A stretch of 64,000 bases of DNA from an uncultured Pseudomonadales bacterium (GTDB lineage Bacteria > Pseudomonadota > Gammaproteobacteria > Pseudomonadales > Azotimanducaceae): assembly GCA_958296405.1 (NCBI GenBank), contig OY282519.1:2464132-2528131 (forward strand), written 5' to 3'. The position numbers and the translations under genes are program-made. The stretch's first letter is position 1. Every line of letters starts with the position of its first letter. Below, piece after piece: positions 34,765 to 44,017 of this stretch. The notes under the pieces are model-generated. The model did no database searches, was not told where the DNA came from, and saw only the letters and a list, made by a program, of their open reading frames with translations.

Positions 34765-35601
34765 ATGAAGAGAGTTGACATCGAAACCGGCAGCGAGCAT
34801 CTGCTCGCTTGGGAAGAGGATGGCGTGGCCGTGCTGACGCTGAACCGTCCCGAAGCTCGCAACGCCATGAGCGGCGGCATGACGGAGGGGCTTGCCCGCG
34901 CCCTCGAGGTCGCCGAAAGCTCGCGCAGCATCCGCGCCGTGGTCATCACCGGCGCCGGGGGCGCGTTCTGCGCCGGTGGCGACGTGAAGGGCATGGCCGC
35001 CGGCGGCAGTGGCGCCAGCACGGACGACATGCCATCCCTTGACGAGCGCATCCACGCGCAGCGGCTCTCGCAGCGCAACACCGCCGGGCGCATTTACTTG
35101 ATGCCGAAGCCGGTGGTGGCGATGTTGCCGGGGCCCGCCGCCGGCGCCGGGCTCTCCATCGCGCTCGCCGCAGACATGCGCACCATGGCAGATCACACGT
35201 TCATCACGTCGGCGTTCGCCCGCGTGGGCTTCAGCGGTGACTATGGCGGAACGTACTTCCTGACGCACTTGGTCGGCGCCGCAAAGGCGCGCGAGCTCTA
35301 CTACCTGTCAGACCGCGTGAGCGCGGAAGACTGCCTGCGTCTCGGCCTCGTCAATTTCACCTTCCCGGCGCAGACGCTGGAGGAGGAGACCATGGCCGTG
35401 GCGCGCCGCTTGGCGGCCGGTCCGCCAATCGCGTACCGCTACATGAAGGAGAACTTCAACCGCGCAACGATGGGCGGTGATGTGATCGAATGTTTGGACT
35501 TGGAGGCGACCCACCATGTCCACGCCGGTTTGAGCGAAGACCATCGCGCCGCGGCGCAAGCGTTCGTCAACAAGCAGCAGCCCGTGTTCAACGGGCGTTG
35601 A
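34765..35601 (+). CDS. enoyl-CoA hydratase/isomerase family protein
   Basis: 278 residues from ATG 34765, with GAGGAGTGAG upstream; the frame is open into the previous gene but has no start context there. Crotonase motifs: LTLNRPEARNAMSGGMTEGL, VVITGAGGAFCAGGDVKGMA, KPVVAMLPGPAAGAGLSIAL (where most have VNG, so a variant oxyanion loop) and FARVGFSGDYGGTYFLTHLV. The exact substrate is unknown. Probably co-transcribed with the SMP-30 gene. Confidence 0.88.
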   Translation: MKRVDIETGSEHLLAWEEDGVAVLTLNRPEARNAMSGGMTEGLARALEVAESSRSIRAVVITGAGGAFCAGGDVKGMAAGGSGASTDDMPSLDERIHAQRLSQRNTAGRIYLMPKPVVAMLPGPAAGAGLSIALAADMRTMADHTFITSAFARVGFSGDYGGTYFLTHLVGAAKARELYYLSDRVSAEDCLRLGLVNFTFPAQTLEEETMAVARRLAAGPPIAYRYMKENFNRATMGGDVIECLDLEATHHVHAGLSEDHRAAAQAFVNKQQPVFNGR

Positions 35602-35684
35602 GGCGGTGTTCCCGCGGCCGCCGCGCGCCATCAACGGGCGTGGGCGGCTTGCGGGGCAACGTGTTCGCCGGCCGTTGCGACCGC

Positions 35685-36479
35685 CTAAGATGACTCCGCC
35701 GCGTCCGGTTCCGGCGTCGCCGGCGCTGCCGGCGGCGATAGATGCTGCAAGGTCTCAATCAAGTTCAGCGGCAGCGGAAACACGATGGTGGAGGATTTCT
35801 CGCCGGCGATCTCGGTGAGCGTCTGCAAGTAGCGTAGCTGCAGTGAGTTCGGCTGCGCTGCCAGCCGCGCAGCCGCTTCGACGAGCCGAGCCGCTGCCTC
35901 GTACTCGCCGTCGGCGTGGATGATCTTCGCGCGCCGCTCGCGCTCCGCCTCCGCCTGCTTGGCGATGGCGCGGATCATGCTCTCGTCGATGTCCACATGC
36001 TTGATCTCGACGTTGGCGACTTTGATGCCCCATTGGTCGGTCTGTTGGTCCAAGATCGTCTGCACGTCTGCATTGAGCTTCTCGCGCTCGGCGAGGAGTT
36101 CGTCGAGCTCGTGTTGGCCGAGCACCGAGCGCAGCGTCGTTTGCGCGAGCTGGCCGGTGGCCTCCATGTAGTCCTCAACGTTGATGATGGCGTTCTGCGA
36201 ATCGATGACGCGGAAGTAAATGACGGCATTCACCTTCACGGACACGTTGTCCCGCGTGATGAGGTCTTGCGTGGGCACGTCCATGACGATGGTGCGCAGA
36301 TCCACCCGCACCATCTGCTGCAGGACCGGGATGATGATGATCAGCCCTGGCCCCTTCACCCGGTAGTAGCGCCCGAGCATGAAAACGACGCCGCGTTCGT
36401 ACTCGCGCAGCACGCGGAAGGCGCTGGCGAGCAGCGCGAGGAAGATGCCGATGACGACCAGCAGGAAGATCTCCGCCAT
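35685..36479 (-). CDS. slipin (SPFH/stomatin-like) membrane protein
   Basis: 264 residues from ATG 36479 (GGAG just upstream). Membrane segment at 3–22, then the SPFH/band 7 domain: [53 protein letters not shown] and the coiled, Glu/Arg/Ala-rich region [20 protein letters not shown]. The C-terminus is short and Pro-rich. Slipins form oligomeric scaffolds in the inner membrane and are substrates or partners of NfeD proteases. Its gene follows nfeD by 13 bases, the standard pairing. Confidence 0.94.
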   Translation of the reverse strand: MAEIFLLVVIGIFLALLASAFRVLREYERGVVFMLGRYYRVKGPGLIIIIPVLQQMVRVDLRTIVMDVPTQDLITRDNVSVKVNAVIYFRVIDSQNAIINVEDYMEATGQLAQTTLRSVLGQHELDELLAEREKLNADVQTILDQQTDQWGIKVANVEIKHVDIDESMIRAIAKQAEAERERRAKIIHADGEYEAAARLVEAAARLAAQPNSLQLRYLQTLTEIAGEKSSTIVFPLPLNLIETLQHLSPPAAPATPEPDAAESS

Positions 36480-36492
36480 GGTTGCTCCGTCC

Positions 36493-38019
36493 TTAGCCTG
36501 AGTCTGATTGATGCGGGTGCGCTGCTGCGCCGCCGCCCCCGGCCGGTGCCACGATGAGATTGAACCCATCGCGGCCCGTCACGGTCATGCGGTCGCCGGC
36601 CTTGGCATCGGCCGCGCCCTTCGCCCGCCACACTTCGCCGACCGCGCGCACCTTGCCGGCGCCGCCGGCGAAGTCTTCAATGGCGATGGCTGGGCTGCCG
36701 ACAATGGCTTCGCCGCCGCTCACCACGCTGCTCCGACGCGCCCTCACAGCAGCGCCCAACGCGAAGATCGCAAGGCCCGCGGTGCTGGCCGTCACCGCGG
36801 CGATGATGGGGATGGAGACGCCGAAGCCCGGCAGCTCGGAATCGAACAGAATCACCGAGCCGATGACGAACGCGGCCACGCCGCCGATGCCGAGCACCCC
36901 GAAGCTGGGCGAAAACGCCTCTGCCGCCAACAGGCCGATGCCGACCACAATGAGGGCGAGGCCGGCGTAGTTCACCGGCAGCATTTGCAGCGCGTAAGCG
37001 CCGAGCAACAGGCAGATGACGCCCACCACGCCGCCCACGCCGGTGCCGGGATTGTAGAACTCCAAGATGAGGCCATAGACGCCGACCATGAGCAGGATGT
37101 AGGCGACGTTCGGATCTGCAATGAGGCCCAACAGCTCGTAACGCCAATCTGGCTCGATGCGCTCGATGTCGTTTGCGGAGGTGTCGAGGGTGACGGCGCC
37201 GCGGCCTTCCACGTCAACGGTTTCCCCGTCGATGGCGGCAAGCAGCTCATCGAGGTCTGCCGCCACGAAGTCGATGACGTTCATGGCCAGCGCTTCCTGC
37301 GCCGGCAGGTTCGATGCTTCGCGTACCGTGCGCTCCGCCCATTCCACGTTGCGGCCGCGCAGCTCCGCGATGCTGCGAATGTACGCCGCGGCATCGTTCA
37401 CCACCTTGCGCTCCATCGCGTTCGGCAACGGGGCTGGTTCTGCTTCACCACCTTGATCTGCCGCTTCGTCCGCGGCGGCCGTGCCATCACCGGCAGCCGC
37501 TTCGTCCGCCGGCACATCCGGCTCGGCCTCGGGCTCTGGCTGCGTCGGCTGCGGGAATGGGAACGGGCTGCCGCCACCGCCGCCGCCGATGCTCACCGGC
37601 GTCGACGAACCGATGTTGGTGGCGGGCGCCATCGCCGCAATATGGCTCGCGTACATCAGATAGGTGCCGGCGCTGGCGGCGCGGGCGCCGTTGGGCGCCA
37701 CATAGGTGGCGACGGGCACCGCCGAGGCGAGCAGCGCCTTGATCATGTCGCGCATGGATTTGTCGAGGCCGCCGGGCGTGTCAAGGCGCAATACCACCAA
37801 GTCCACATCGGCTTCGGCGGCGTCCTCAAGCGAACGAATGAAATAGTCCGCAGACGGGGGGCCAATGCCACCTTCGATCTCGAGCACCCAAACCTTCGCT
37901 GCCGCCGCGCCCGGCGCAACCAAGGCGAGCAGCAGCGCGGCCAACGCCGCGGTGCGACCTAGCCGCGCGCCAGCTTGGCGCGGTCGGCTTCCCAAGTGGT
38001 GATGCAGCGCGTCTGGCAT
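36493..38019 (-). CDS. NfeD/STOPP family membrane serine protease
   Basis: 508 residues from ATG 38019. Signal peptide (about 20–41). ClpP-like protease domain with [20 protein letters not shown], nucleophile Ser116 in [15 protein letters not shown] and catalytic Lys205 in AMERKVVND, matching the Ser-Lys dyad of archaeal 1510-N. Between them lies an acidic Pro/Glu/Ala linker (145–199) that begins with six glycines. Four or five membrane segments follow (about 300–430: [21 protein letters not shown]) and a C-terminal OB-fold NfeD domain ending Gly/His-rich. Paired with the slipin gene, it probably cleaves slipin or membrane proteins. Confidence 0.92.
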   Translation of the reverse strand: MPDALHHHLGSRPRQAGARLGRTAALAALLLALVAPGAAAAKVWVLEIEGGIGPPSADYFIRSLEDAAEADVDLVVLRLDTPGGLDKSMRDMIKALLASAVPVATYVAPNGARAASAGTYLMYASHIAAMAPATNIGSSTPVSIGGGGGGSPFPFPQPTQPEPEAEPDVPADEAAAGDGTAAADEAADQGGEAEPAPLPNAMERKVVNDAAAYIRSIAELRGRNVEWAERTVREASNLPAQEALAMNVIDFVAADLDELLAAIDGETVDVEGRGAVTLDTSANDIERIEPDWRYELLGLIADPNVAYILLMVGVYGLILEFYNPGTGVGGVVGVICLLLGAYALQMLPVNYAGLALIVVGIGLLAAEAFSPSFGVLGIGGVAAFVIGSVILFDSELPGFGVSIPIIAAVTASTAGLAIFALGAAVRARRSSVVSGGEAIVGSPAIAIEDFAGGAGKVRAVGEVWRAKGAADAKAGDRMTVTGRDGFNLIVAPAGGGGAAAHPHQSDSG

Positions 38020-38242
38020 GGGGCTATTTTGACACAAGCCGGCGTGCAGCGAACCAAGCGCCGGCGGCACCGGCCTCTGGAGGTGAGCGGCTCTGCATTC
38101 CTCCTGCGCCACGCGCATCGCTTGGCTGCTATGCTGTCTTCTTGGCGTCGCGTTTGCGTCACGCTGCCGGCTTGGAACGTCGCCAGCGCCGCGGCGCGGA
38201 CAGCCGTCAGCCCGCAAGAACGAACCAAAAGGAGGAACCCGC

Positions 38243-39430
38243 GTGGGTGCGCAGCCTCTCTCCGGCGTGACAGTGCTGGACTTGGGACAAATCTACAATG
38301 GCCCTTACTGTGGCTATCTGTTGGCCATGTCCGGCGCCCGCGTCATCAAGGTGGAGTCGCCCGTGGGCGAGGGTTTGCGCGGCCGCGCCGGCGATGAACC
38401 CGGCTATTCCTTCGCGATGTTGAACGGCAACAAGGAAACCATCACCGTCAACCTGAAGTCGGCGCGGGGGACGGAACTGCTCATCGATCTCGCCAAGCGC
38501 GCTGACGTGCTGTTGGAGAACTTCGCGCCGGGCACCATGGCGCGCTTGGGCGTTGGCAGCGACACGCTGATGGCGGTGAATCCGCGCCTGATCTATGCCG
38601 CCAGCACTGGCTTCGGCGCCACCGGCCCGCATCGGGATTACTTGGCCATGGACGTAACGGTGCAGGCCATGAGCGGCGCCATCAGCATCACCGGCAACGA
38701 TGGCGAGCCGCCGCTGAAGTCTGGCCCGGCGCTGTGCGACATCTTGGGCGGCGTGCATCTCTACTCGGCCATCGTCACGGCGCTCTTCCGCCGCGAACAG
38801 ACCGGCGCTGGCGCCGTGCTGGATGTGGCCATGCAGGACGCGGTGTTCCCCACGCTCACCTCCGCCCTCGGCGCCTACTACGCGCTCGGCGGCGACCCGC
38901 CGCGCACCGGCAACCGCCATCAAGCGCTGGGCGTCGCGCCTTACAACGTCTACGCGGCCAAGGACGGCCACGTCGCCATCATCTGCATCCGCGAAGGGCA
39001 TTGGCGCAAGCTGGTTCGCGCCATGGGGCAGCCTGAGCTCGGCGCGGATCCGCGCTTTGCGGACATGGCCGCCCGCTGCCGCCACATGGACGCGACCGAT
39101 GCCGCGGTGGAAGCGTGGACGGCCACCCTCGCCAAGGACGAAGTGTTTCGCATCTGCCAAGCCCACGAAGTGATCTGCGCACCGGTGCGTTCCCTCGATG
39201 ACGTCGTGAACGATCCGCACCTGCTGGCTCGGGGCGCGTTGCACAAGGTGGCGCATGAGCGGTTCGGCGAGGTGGCGCTGCCCAGCACGGCGCTGCGCTT
39301 TACCGACGTGGCGCCGCCGACGCCGAAGTTGCCGCGCGCGCTGGGGCAAGACAACGTCGCCGTTTACGCCGAGTTCTTCGGTTACGACGCGAGTGAGGTG
39401 GAAGCGCTGCAGGCGTCGGGGGCGATTTGA
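38243..39430 (+). CDS. class III CoA-transferase (CaiB/BaiF family)
   Basis: 395 residues from a GTG with AGGAGG about seven bases upstream. CaiB/BaiF features: LSGVTVLDLGQIYNGPYCGY, MSGARVIKVESPVGEG, FAMLNGNKETITVNLKSARG, the catalytic Asp in AMDVTVQAMSGAISITGN and LDVAMQDAVFPTLTSALGAY. Transfers CoA between carboxylic acids (formyl-, succinyl- and carnitine-type members are known); the substrate cannot be assigned here. Divergent from nfeD with 223 bases between. The small cytochrome gene follows after three bases. Confidence 0.9.
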   Translation: MGAQPLSGVTVLDLGQIYNGPYCGYLLAMSGARVIKVESPVGEGLRGRAGDEPGYSFAMLNGNKETITVNLKSARGTELLIDLAKRADVLLENFAPGTMARLGVGSDTLMAVNPRLIYAASTGFGATGPHRDYLAMDVTVQAMSGAISITGNDGEPPLKSGPALCDILGGVHLYSAIVTALFRREQTGAGAVLDVAMQDAVFPTLTSALGAYYALGGDPPRTGNRHQALGVAPYNVYAAKDGHVAIICIREGHWRKLVRAMGQPELGADPRFADMAARCRHMDATDAAVEAWTATLAKDEVFRICQAHEVICAPVRSLDDVVNDPHLLARGALHKVAHERFGEVALPSTALRFTDVAPPTPKLPRALGQDNVAVYAEFFGYDASEVEALQASGAI

Positions 39431-39433
39431 CGG

Positions 39434-39886
39434 ATGGCGCTCAGCAACCGGGCGGGGCCACGAGTTGGCGCGGCGTCCCGTCGCGACGCGGCGGCTTTAG
39501 CTCTGATGGTGGCGTTGGCGCCGCTGGCGGAAGCGCAGGCACCGCCTTCACCCGGCAAGCAGCCGAGCGTCATGGAGATCATGGATGCGATGGTGGTGCC
39601 GCAGTCCGACGCGCTGTTCGGCGTGGGCCGCGCTGCGCCCGCGTCTGACGCGCAGTGGGCCGCGTTGCGCCTCGATGCCATCGTGCTGATGGCAGCGGGC
39701 CGCGCGCTCACCTTGCCCGAACGGAGCCAAGGCGCCGATTGGGATGCTTCCTCGCTTGGCATGTCGGCCGCGGCGGCGCAGGCGGTAGCGGCCATCGATG
39801 CCCGCGACGTGGATGGCGCATTGGCTGCCGGCAACGCCCTCATCGAGCACTGCACCGGCTGCCATCACCAATACTTGACGCCCTAG
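39434..39886 (+). CDS. small periplasmic c-type cytochrome (cytochrome c'/c556-like)
   Basis: 150 residues with a long signal region (about 1–35, ending AEAQA). The mature part looks all-helical: VMEIMDAMVVPQSDALFGV, WAALRLDAIVLMAAGRALTL, then a single heme motif CTGCHHQY seven residues from the C-terminus. A C-terminal CxxCH on a four-helix protein is the cytochrome c' / c556 arrangement. Redox partner unknown. It directly follows the CoA-transferase gene but a functional link is not evident. Confidence 0.75.
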   Translation: MALSNRAGPRVGAASRRDAAALALMVALAPLAEAQAPPSPGKQPSVMEIMDAMVVPQSDALFGVGRAAPASDAQWAALRLDAIVLMAAGRALTLPERSQGADWDASSLGMSAAAAQAVAAIDARDVDGALAAGNALIEHCTGCHHQYLTP

Positions 39887-39984
39887 TGGGCGGGCGCGCT
39901 TTGCTGCCGGCGGTTGCCGGCACCGGCCCCTGTCCGCGCCGCTAAGCGATAATCTCAACCACACCTTCGAGCCTAGATGTAGCC

Positions 39985-41103
39985 ATGACGACGCCTTTTG
40001 ACACCGTGGAAGACGCCATCGCCGCCGTCCAAGCGGGGGAACTCATCGTCGTGGTGGACGACGACGACCGCGAGAACGAAGGCGACCTCATCATGGCGGC
40101 GTCCAAGGCGTCGCCGGAGCAGGTTGCCTTCATGATCCGCCACACCAGCGGCATCCTCTGCGCGCCAGTCACCGAGGAACGCGCCAAGCGCCTGCAGCTG
40201 GATCCGATGGTGGCGCGCAACGATGCGCCGTTGGCCACCGCCTTCACCGTCAGCGTGGACTACAAGCATGGCCTTTCCACCGGCATCTCCGCGGAAGAAC
40301 GCGCCAGCACGGTAGTGGCGCTCGCGAACAGCAATGTGGATGCCAGGGATTTCGCGCGCCCGGGCCACATCTTTCCGTTGGTGGGGCGGCCAGGCGGTGT
40401 GCTCGTGCGCTCTGGGCACACCGAGGCCGCCATCGACCTGGCCCGCGCCGCGGGCTGCCCGCCGACCGGCTTGTTGGCAGAGATCGTCAACGACGACGGC
40501 ACCGTGAAGCGCTTGGGCGAACTTGTCACCTTCGCTGCCGAGCATGGCCTCAAGATCATCTCCATCGCCGATCTCATCGCGCATCGGCAGCGGCGTGAGC
40601 AGCTGGTCGAGCGCACCCGGGAGTTCCGCGTCAATACGGAGATCGGCCCGGCCCGCGCCTTCGCCTACCGCACCAAGTTCGAGGATGCGGAGCACTTGGC
40701 GCTGCTGTTTGGCCACATCGATGCAGGCGCCACCGTGCCCGTGCGCATCCATCGGGAACGCTTGGTCGAGGACATCTTCGGCCCGCAGCTGAGCCATGCC
40801 AACAGCTTGCTCAAGCTCTCGTTGAAGCGCTTGGCGCAGCATGGCTGCGGGGTGCTCATCTACTTGCGCGGCGGCTTCGTGGGGGTGCCGCTCGACAGCT
40901 TGGACGATTCCACGCCGAGCCGCGAGCGCGAGCGCAACGCCGAGTGGCTGGAAGTGGGGGTGGGCGCGCAGATGCTCAAAGACTTGGGGTTGAGCGACAT
41001 CCGCATCCTCGCCGCGCGCGAGATCGAATACGTCGGGTTGGAGGGCTTTGGCCTGCGGGTTGTGGCGACGGAGCTGTTCACGGACGACCGCCGCGAGCCG
41101 TGA
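39985..41103 (+). CDS. ribB: 3,4-dihydroxy-2-butanone-4-phosphate synthase with degenerate GTP cyclohydrolase II domain
   Basis: 372 residues. Residues 1–200 are RibB, which turns ribulose 5-phosphate into the four-carbon riboflavin precursor: VVDDDDRENEGDLIMAA (acidic metal site), RHTSGILCAPVTEERA, FTVSVDYKHGLSTGISAEER, RPGHIFPL and HTEAAIDLARAAG. Residues about 210–372 align in length and order with GTP cyclohydrolase II but lack its zinc Cys set (normally C-x(10)-C-x-C) and the catalytic residues. The second domain is therefore probably not active, as in many proteobacterial RibB proteins that carry an inactive GCHII domain. No FMN riboswitch was recognised in the 98-base gap upstream. GTG of pdxA overlaps the stop. 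Confidence 0.94.
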   Translation: MTTPFDTVEDAIAAVQAGELIVVVDDDDRENEGDLIMAASKASPEQVAFMIRHTSGILCAPVTEERAKRLQLDPMVARNDAPLATAFTVSVDYKHGLSTGISAEERASTVVALANSNVDARDFARPGHIFPLVGRPGGVLVRSGHTEAAIDLARAAGCPPTGLLAEIVNDDGTVKRLGELVTFAAEHGLKIISIADLIAHRQRREQLVERTREFRVNTEIGPARAFAYRTKFEDAEHLALLFGHIDAGATVPVRIHRERLVEDIFGPQLSHANSLLKLSLKRLAQHGCGVLIYLRGGFVGVPLDSLDDSTPSRERERNAEWLEVGVGAQMLKDLGLSDIRILAAREIEYVGLEGFGLRVVATELFTDDRREP

Positions 41104-42101
41104 GCGCACCGCCCACCATCGGCGTCACGCTCGGCGACCCGGCCGGCATCGGGCCGGAGGTGCTTGCCAAGAGCTTGGCGGGGGTAGACGGCAAGGCCAT
41201 GCGCCTCGTCCTTTACGGCGTCGGCTGGGCCTTGGAGCGCGGCGCCAGGTGCGCCGGCGTGGAGGTGTCCTACCGACGCCACCGCGACATCCGCGAGGTG
41301 GATTGGGCCGCGCCGGGTTGGCCGCTCATCGATTTGAGGCTGGACGAACCGCCGGGCTTTGCGATGGGGCAGGTGTGCGGGCGCTGCGGCGACCTCGCCG
41401 TGAAATCTGTGGAGGCGGCGGCGCGCGACGCGATGGCGGGCGAGACGGCCGCCATGATGACTTGCCCGATCAACAAAGAAGCCGTTCATGCCGCGGGCTA
41501 CGTCGATGACATTGGCCATCAGGAGATTCTGGCGCGGCTGGCGGGCGTCACCTGGACGGCCACCATGTTGATGACGCCGGGGCTCAAAGTGGTGCATCTC
41601 TCCACGCACAAGCCGCTCATCGAGGCCGCACGCTATGTGACGCGGGCGAACGTGTTCGACAAGCTGCAGCTCACCCACGCCACCCTCTCGCAATGGGGCA
41701 TGGCGTCGCCGCGCATCGCGGTGGCGGCGCTCAACCCGCATGGCGGCGAAGGCGGGCTGCTGGGCCGCGAAGAGATTGACGAAATTGCCCCCGCAGTGGC
41801 GGACGCGGTGGCGGCCGGCATTCGCGCCTGCGGCCCCATCCCGGCGGATTCAATCTTCAACCGCGCCATTGCCGGCGAGTTCGACGTGGTGCTGGCGCTC
41901 TACCACGATCAGGGACACATCGCGGTGAAGGTGCATGACTTCCACCGCAGCGTCACCGCCACGTTGGGCATCCCCTTCGTGCGCACCTCGGTGGATCACG
42001 GCACCGCTTTCGACATTGCCGGCCAAGGCATCGCAGACCCCTCCGGCGCGCTCGCGGCGCTGAACGCGGCGGCCACGCTGGCGGCGGGGAAGCTCACTTA
42101 A
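41100..42101 (+). CDS. pdxA: 4-hydroxythreonine-4-phosphate dehydrogenase PdxA
   Basis: 333 residues from a GTG overlapping the ribB stop. PdxA signatures: TIGVTLGDPAGIGPEVLAK, MMTCPINKEAVHAAG, GHQEILARL, MLMTPGLKVVHLSTHKPL, VAALNPHGGEGGLLGREE, ALYHDQGHIAVK and TSVDHGTAFDIAGQG with the zinc-binding histidines intact. Catalyses the NAD-dependent step of DXP-dependent pyridoxal phosphate synthesis. A PdxA2-type role on 4-hydroxythreonate-like substrates is an alternative that sequence alone does not exclude. Overlap with ribB suggests coupled cofactor synthesis. Confidence 0.92.
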   Translation: MSAPPTIGVTLGDPAGIGPEVLAKSLAGVDGKAMRLVLYGVGWALERGARCAGVEVSYRRHRDIREVDWAAPGWPLIDLRLDEPPGFAMGQVCGRCGDLAVKSVEAAARDAMAGETAAMMTCPINKEAVHAAGYVDDIGHQEILARLAGVTWTATMLMTPGLKVVHLSTHKPLIEAARYVTRANVFDKLQLTHATLSQWGMASPRIAVAALNPHGGEGGLLGREEIDEIAPAVADAVAAGIRACGPIPADSIFNRAIAGEFDVVLALYHDQGHIAVKVHDFHRSVTATLGIPFVRTSVDHGTAFDIAGQGIADPSGALAALNAAATLAAGKLT

Positions 42102-42194
42102 GGGGCGGCTGGCGGACTGCCGTTCCCCGGCACGCCGACGGCGCTGTGTTGTAGGCTGTTTGCGGCCCGGCGACCACCGGGTTGGAGATGAACC

Positions 42195-43514
42195 ATGTTG
42201 GCGGAAGTTCTCCCCGCAAAGCAGCCCGTCACCGCAGAACGCAACAAGCTGCGGCCCGACGACCGCGCCGTTCACGATTGGTATCGCTTCGTGCTCTCCT
42301 ATCCGCCGCACCTGGTGCGGGAGCATGTGGAACGCTTTGGCTTGGGTGCGGGGCAAACCGTGCTGGACCCGTTCTGCGGCACTGGCACGACGCTGGTGGA
42401 GTGCAAGAAGCTAGGCATGGCCAGCGTTGGTTTGGAATCCAACCCCATGGCGCGCTTCGCGAGTGGCGTGAAGGTGGATTGGTCCATCGATGCGGCGCAG
42501 CTTGCGGAGTACGCCGCGGCGGTGGCATCCGCCGCTGCCGGCGTTTTGGCCAAGCAAGGCAGCACCGAACAAGACCTGCCGCTCTTCGCCGAGAACGCCG
42601 GCCATCGCCCCAGCTTGCGCGGCTTGCCGGCGGCAAGCGCCAAACTGCTGCTCACCAATTCCATCAGCCCGCTGCCGCTGCATCGAGCCTTGGTGCTGTT
42701 GGATGCCATTGACGCACACGGCAGCGCCGCGCAACGACGCATTGGCCGCCTCGCCCTCGCGACCGCGCTGGTGCATGGCATCGGCAACCTGAAGTTCGGC
42801 CCAGAAGTGGGTGTGGGCAAGCGCAAGACAGATGCCGACGCCGTGCAGATCTGGCGTCAGCGGATGCATGCGATGGTGCGCGACATTGCGCACTGGCGGG
42901 ATGCGGACGCTGCGGCGCAAGTCATTCAAGCCGATGCCAGGGGCGTCGGCGAAGTCCTCGAACCAAGCTCTGTGGATGCGGTGATCACCTCCCCGCCGTA
43001 TCCAAACGAGAAGGACTACACGCGAACCACCCGGCTGGAATCGGTGATCTTGGGTTTGATTCGGGATCGGAGCGAGCTGCGAGCACTCAAGCAGGGCTTG
43101 GTGCGCTCCAACACGCGTGGCGTCTATAAGGCCGACACCGACGACCAAGAGGTGGCCAACCACGCGGAGATCACCAAAATCGCCGCAGCCATCGAGCGCC
43201 GCCGTGTGGAGTTGGGCAAGACCTCTGGTTTCGAGCGCCTCTATCCGCGTGTGACGCAGTTGTACTTCGGCGGCATGCAGCGGCACTTGGCGTCACTGTG
43301 CGCCGTCCTGAAGCCAGGTGCAAAACTGGCCTATGTCGTCGGCGACCAAGCCTCGTATCTGCGCGTGATGATTCGCACCGGCAAGATACTGGCGGACTTG
43401 GCGCAGTCGCTGGGTTACAGGCTTGTGGACATTGAACTATTCCGCACCAGACCGTCCACGGTGACGGGGGAACAACTGCGCGAGGAAGTCGTGTTGTTGG
43501 AGTGGCCAAGGTGA
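42195..43514 (+). CDS. amino-group DNA methyltransferase (motif I … SPPY order), possibly orphan
   Basis: 439 residues from ATG 42195 (GGAG eight bases upstream). AdoMet motif I DPFCGTGTTLVECKKLG (about 56–72) comes first. Some 230 residues then separate it from the catalytic motif TSPPYPNEKDYTRTTRL (about 265–281). SPPY indicates amino methylation, more often N4-cytosine with S/TPPY. AdoMet site, spacer, then catalytic motif is the alpha-like order, with the spacer as probable target-recognition region. The C-terminus has VLKPGAKLAYVVGDQASYLR. The gene overlaps a truncated downstream partner, so it was probably half of a restriction-modification pair and may now act alone. Confidence 0.85.
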   Translation: MLAEVLPAKQPVTAERNKLRPDDRAVHDWYRFVLSYPPHLVREHVERFGLGAGQTVLDPFCGTGTTLVECKKLGMASVGLESNPMARFASGVKVDWSIDAAQLAEYAAAVASAAAGVLAKQGSTEQDLPLFAENAGHRPSLRGLPAASAKLLLTNSISPLPLHRALVLLDAIDAHGSAAQRRIGRLALATALVHGIGNLKFGPEVGVGKRKTDADAVQIWRQRMHAMVRDIAHWRDADAAAQVIQADARGVGEVLEPSSVDAVITSPPYPNEKDYTRTTRLESVILGLIRDRSELRALKQGLVRSNTRGVYKADTDDQEVANHAEITKIAAAIERRRVELGKTSGFERLYPRVTQLYFGGMQRHLASLCAVLKPGAKLAYVVGDQASYLRVMIRTGKILADLAQSLGYRLVDIELFRTRPSTVTGEQLREEVVLLEWPR

Positions 43515-43975
43515 GCGACGCGCCGGTGCCATCAGGCGCCAAGCATCGGAATCGCTACGCCGCGATCATCGAGGATATTTTCCGCGCTAGGCACGAACAC
43601 GTCCAAGAGACTGTTCAGTTCGATCGGGATGACATCGCCGCCGCGGTGCGCAAACTCGACATTCAGTTGCCGAAGAACCTCGGCGACTTGATCTACAGCT
43701 TTCGCTATCGGACACCACTGCCGGAGAGCATTCTCGCCACAGCGCCGAAAGGACGAATGTGGATCATTCGTCCGGTTGGTCGGAGCCGTTATCGATTCGC
43801 CTTGGTCAGTGACGTGCCCATTGCTCCCAACCGTAGCTTGGCAGCCACGAAGATCCCGGATGCGACACCGGGCATGATTGCAAAGTATGCTTTTGGCAAC
43901 GAGCAGGGCGTACTAGCGCGCATTATCGCCAACGGCTGTCAGCAGACTAGATGGTGGACGACACTCGACGCCTGA
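43511..43975 (+). pseudogene. truncated protein next to the methyltransferase, possible restriction endonuclease remnant
   Basis: 154 residues from GTG 43511, which overlaps the methyltransferase stop (GTGA) and has GGAG eight bases upstream. Well-formed folded sequence up to about residue 135: HRNRYAAIIEDIFRARHEHV, LDIQLPKNLGDLIYSFRYRT, ATAPKGRMWIIRPVGRSRYR and NRSLAATKIPDATPGMIAKY. From memory this resembles the N-terminal part of longer methyltransferase-coupled proteins with a nuclease-like C-terminal part; I cannot confirm by search. Here the sequence ends abruptly in an atypical CQQTRWWTTLDA tail. Only 42 bases remain before the next gene, so no PD-(D/E)xK core is present. A short functional protein is the alternative. 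Confidence 0.55.
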
Positions 43976-44017
43976 GGGATCGATTCGGAACGCCGTTGGA
44001 GTAAGGGCGGATAGCGC

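Noticed and set aside
39887-39984. FMN riboswitch ahead of ribB
   Set aside because: The gap is only 98 bases and shows none of the conserved RFN helices. A short hairpin at 39904–39921 lacks a T-run, so it is neither riboswitch nor terminator.
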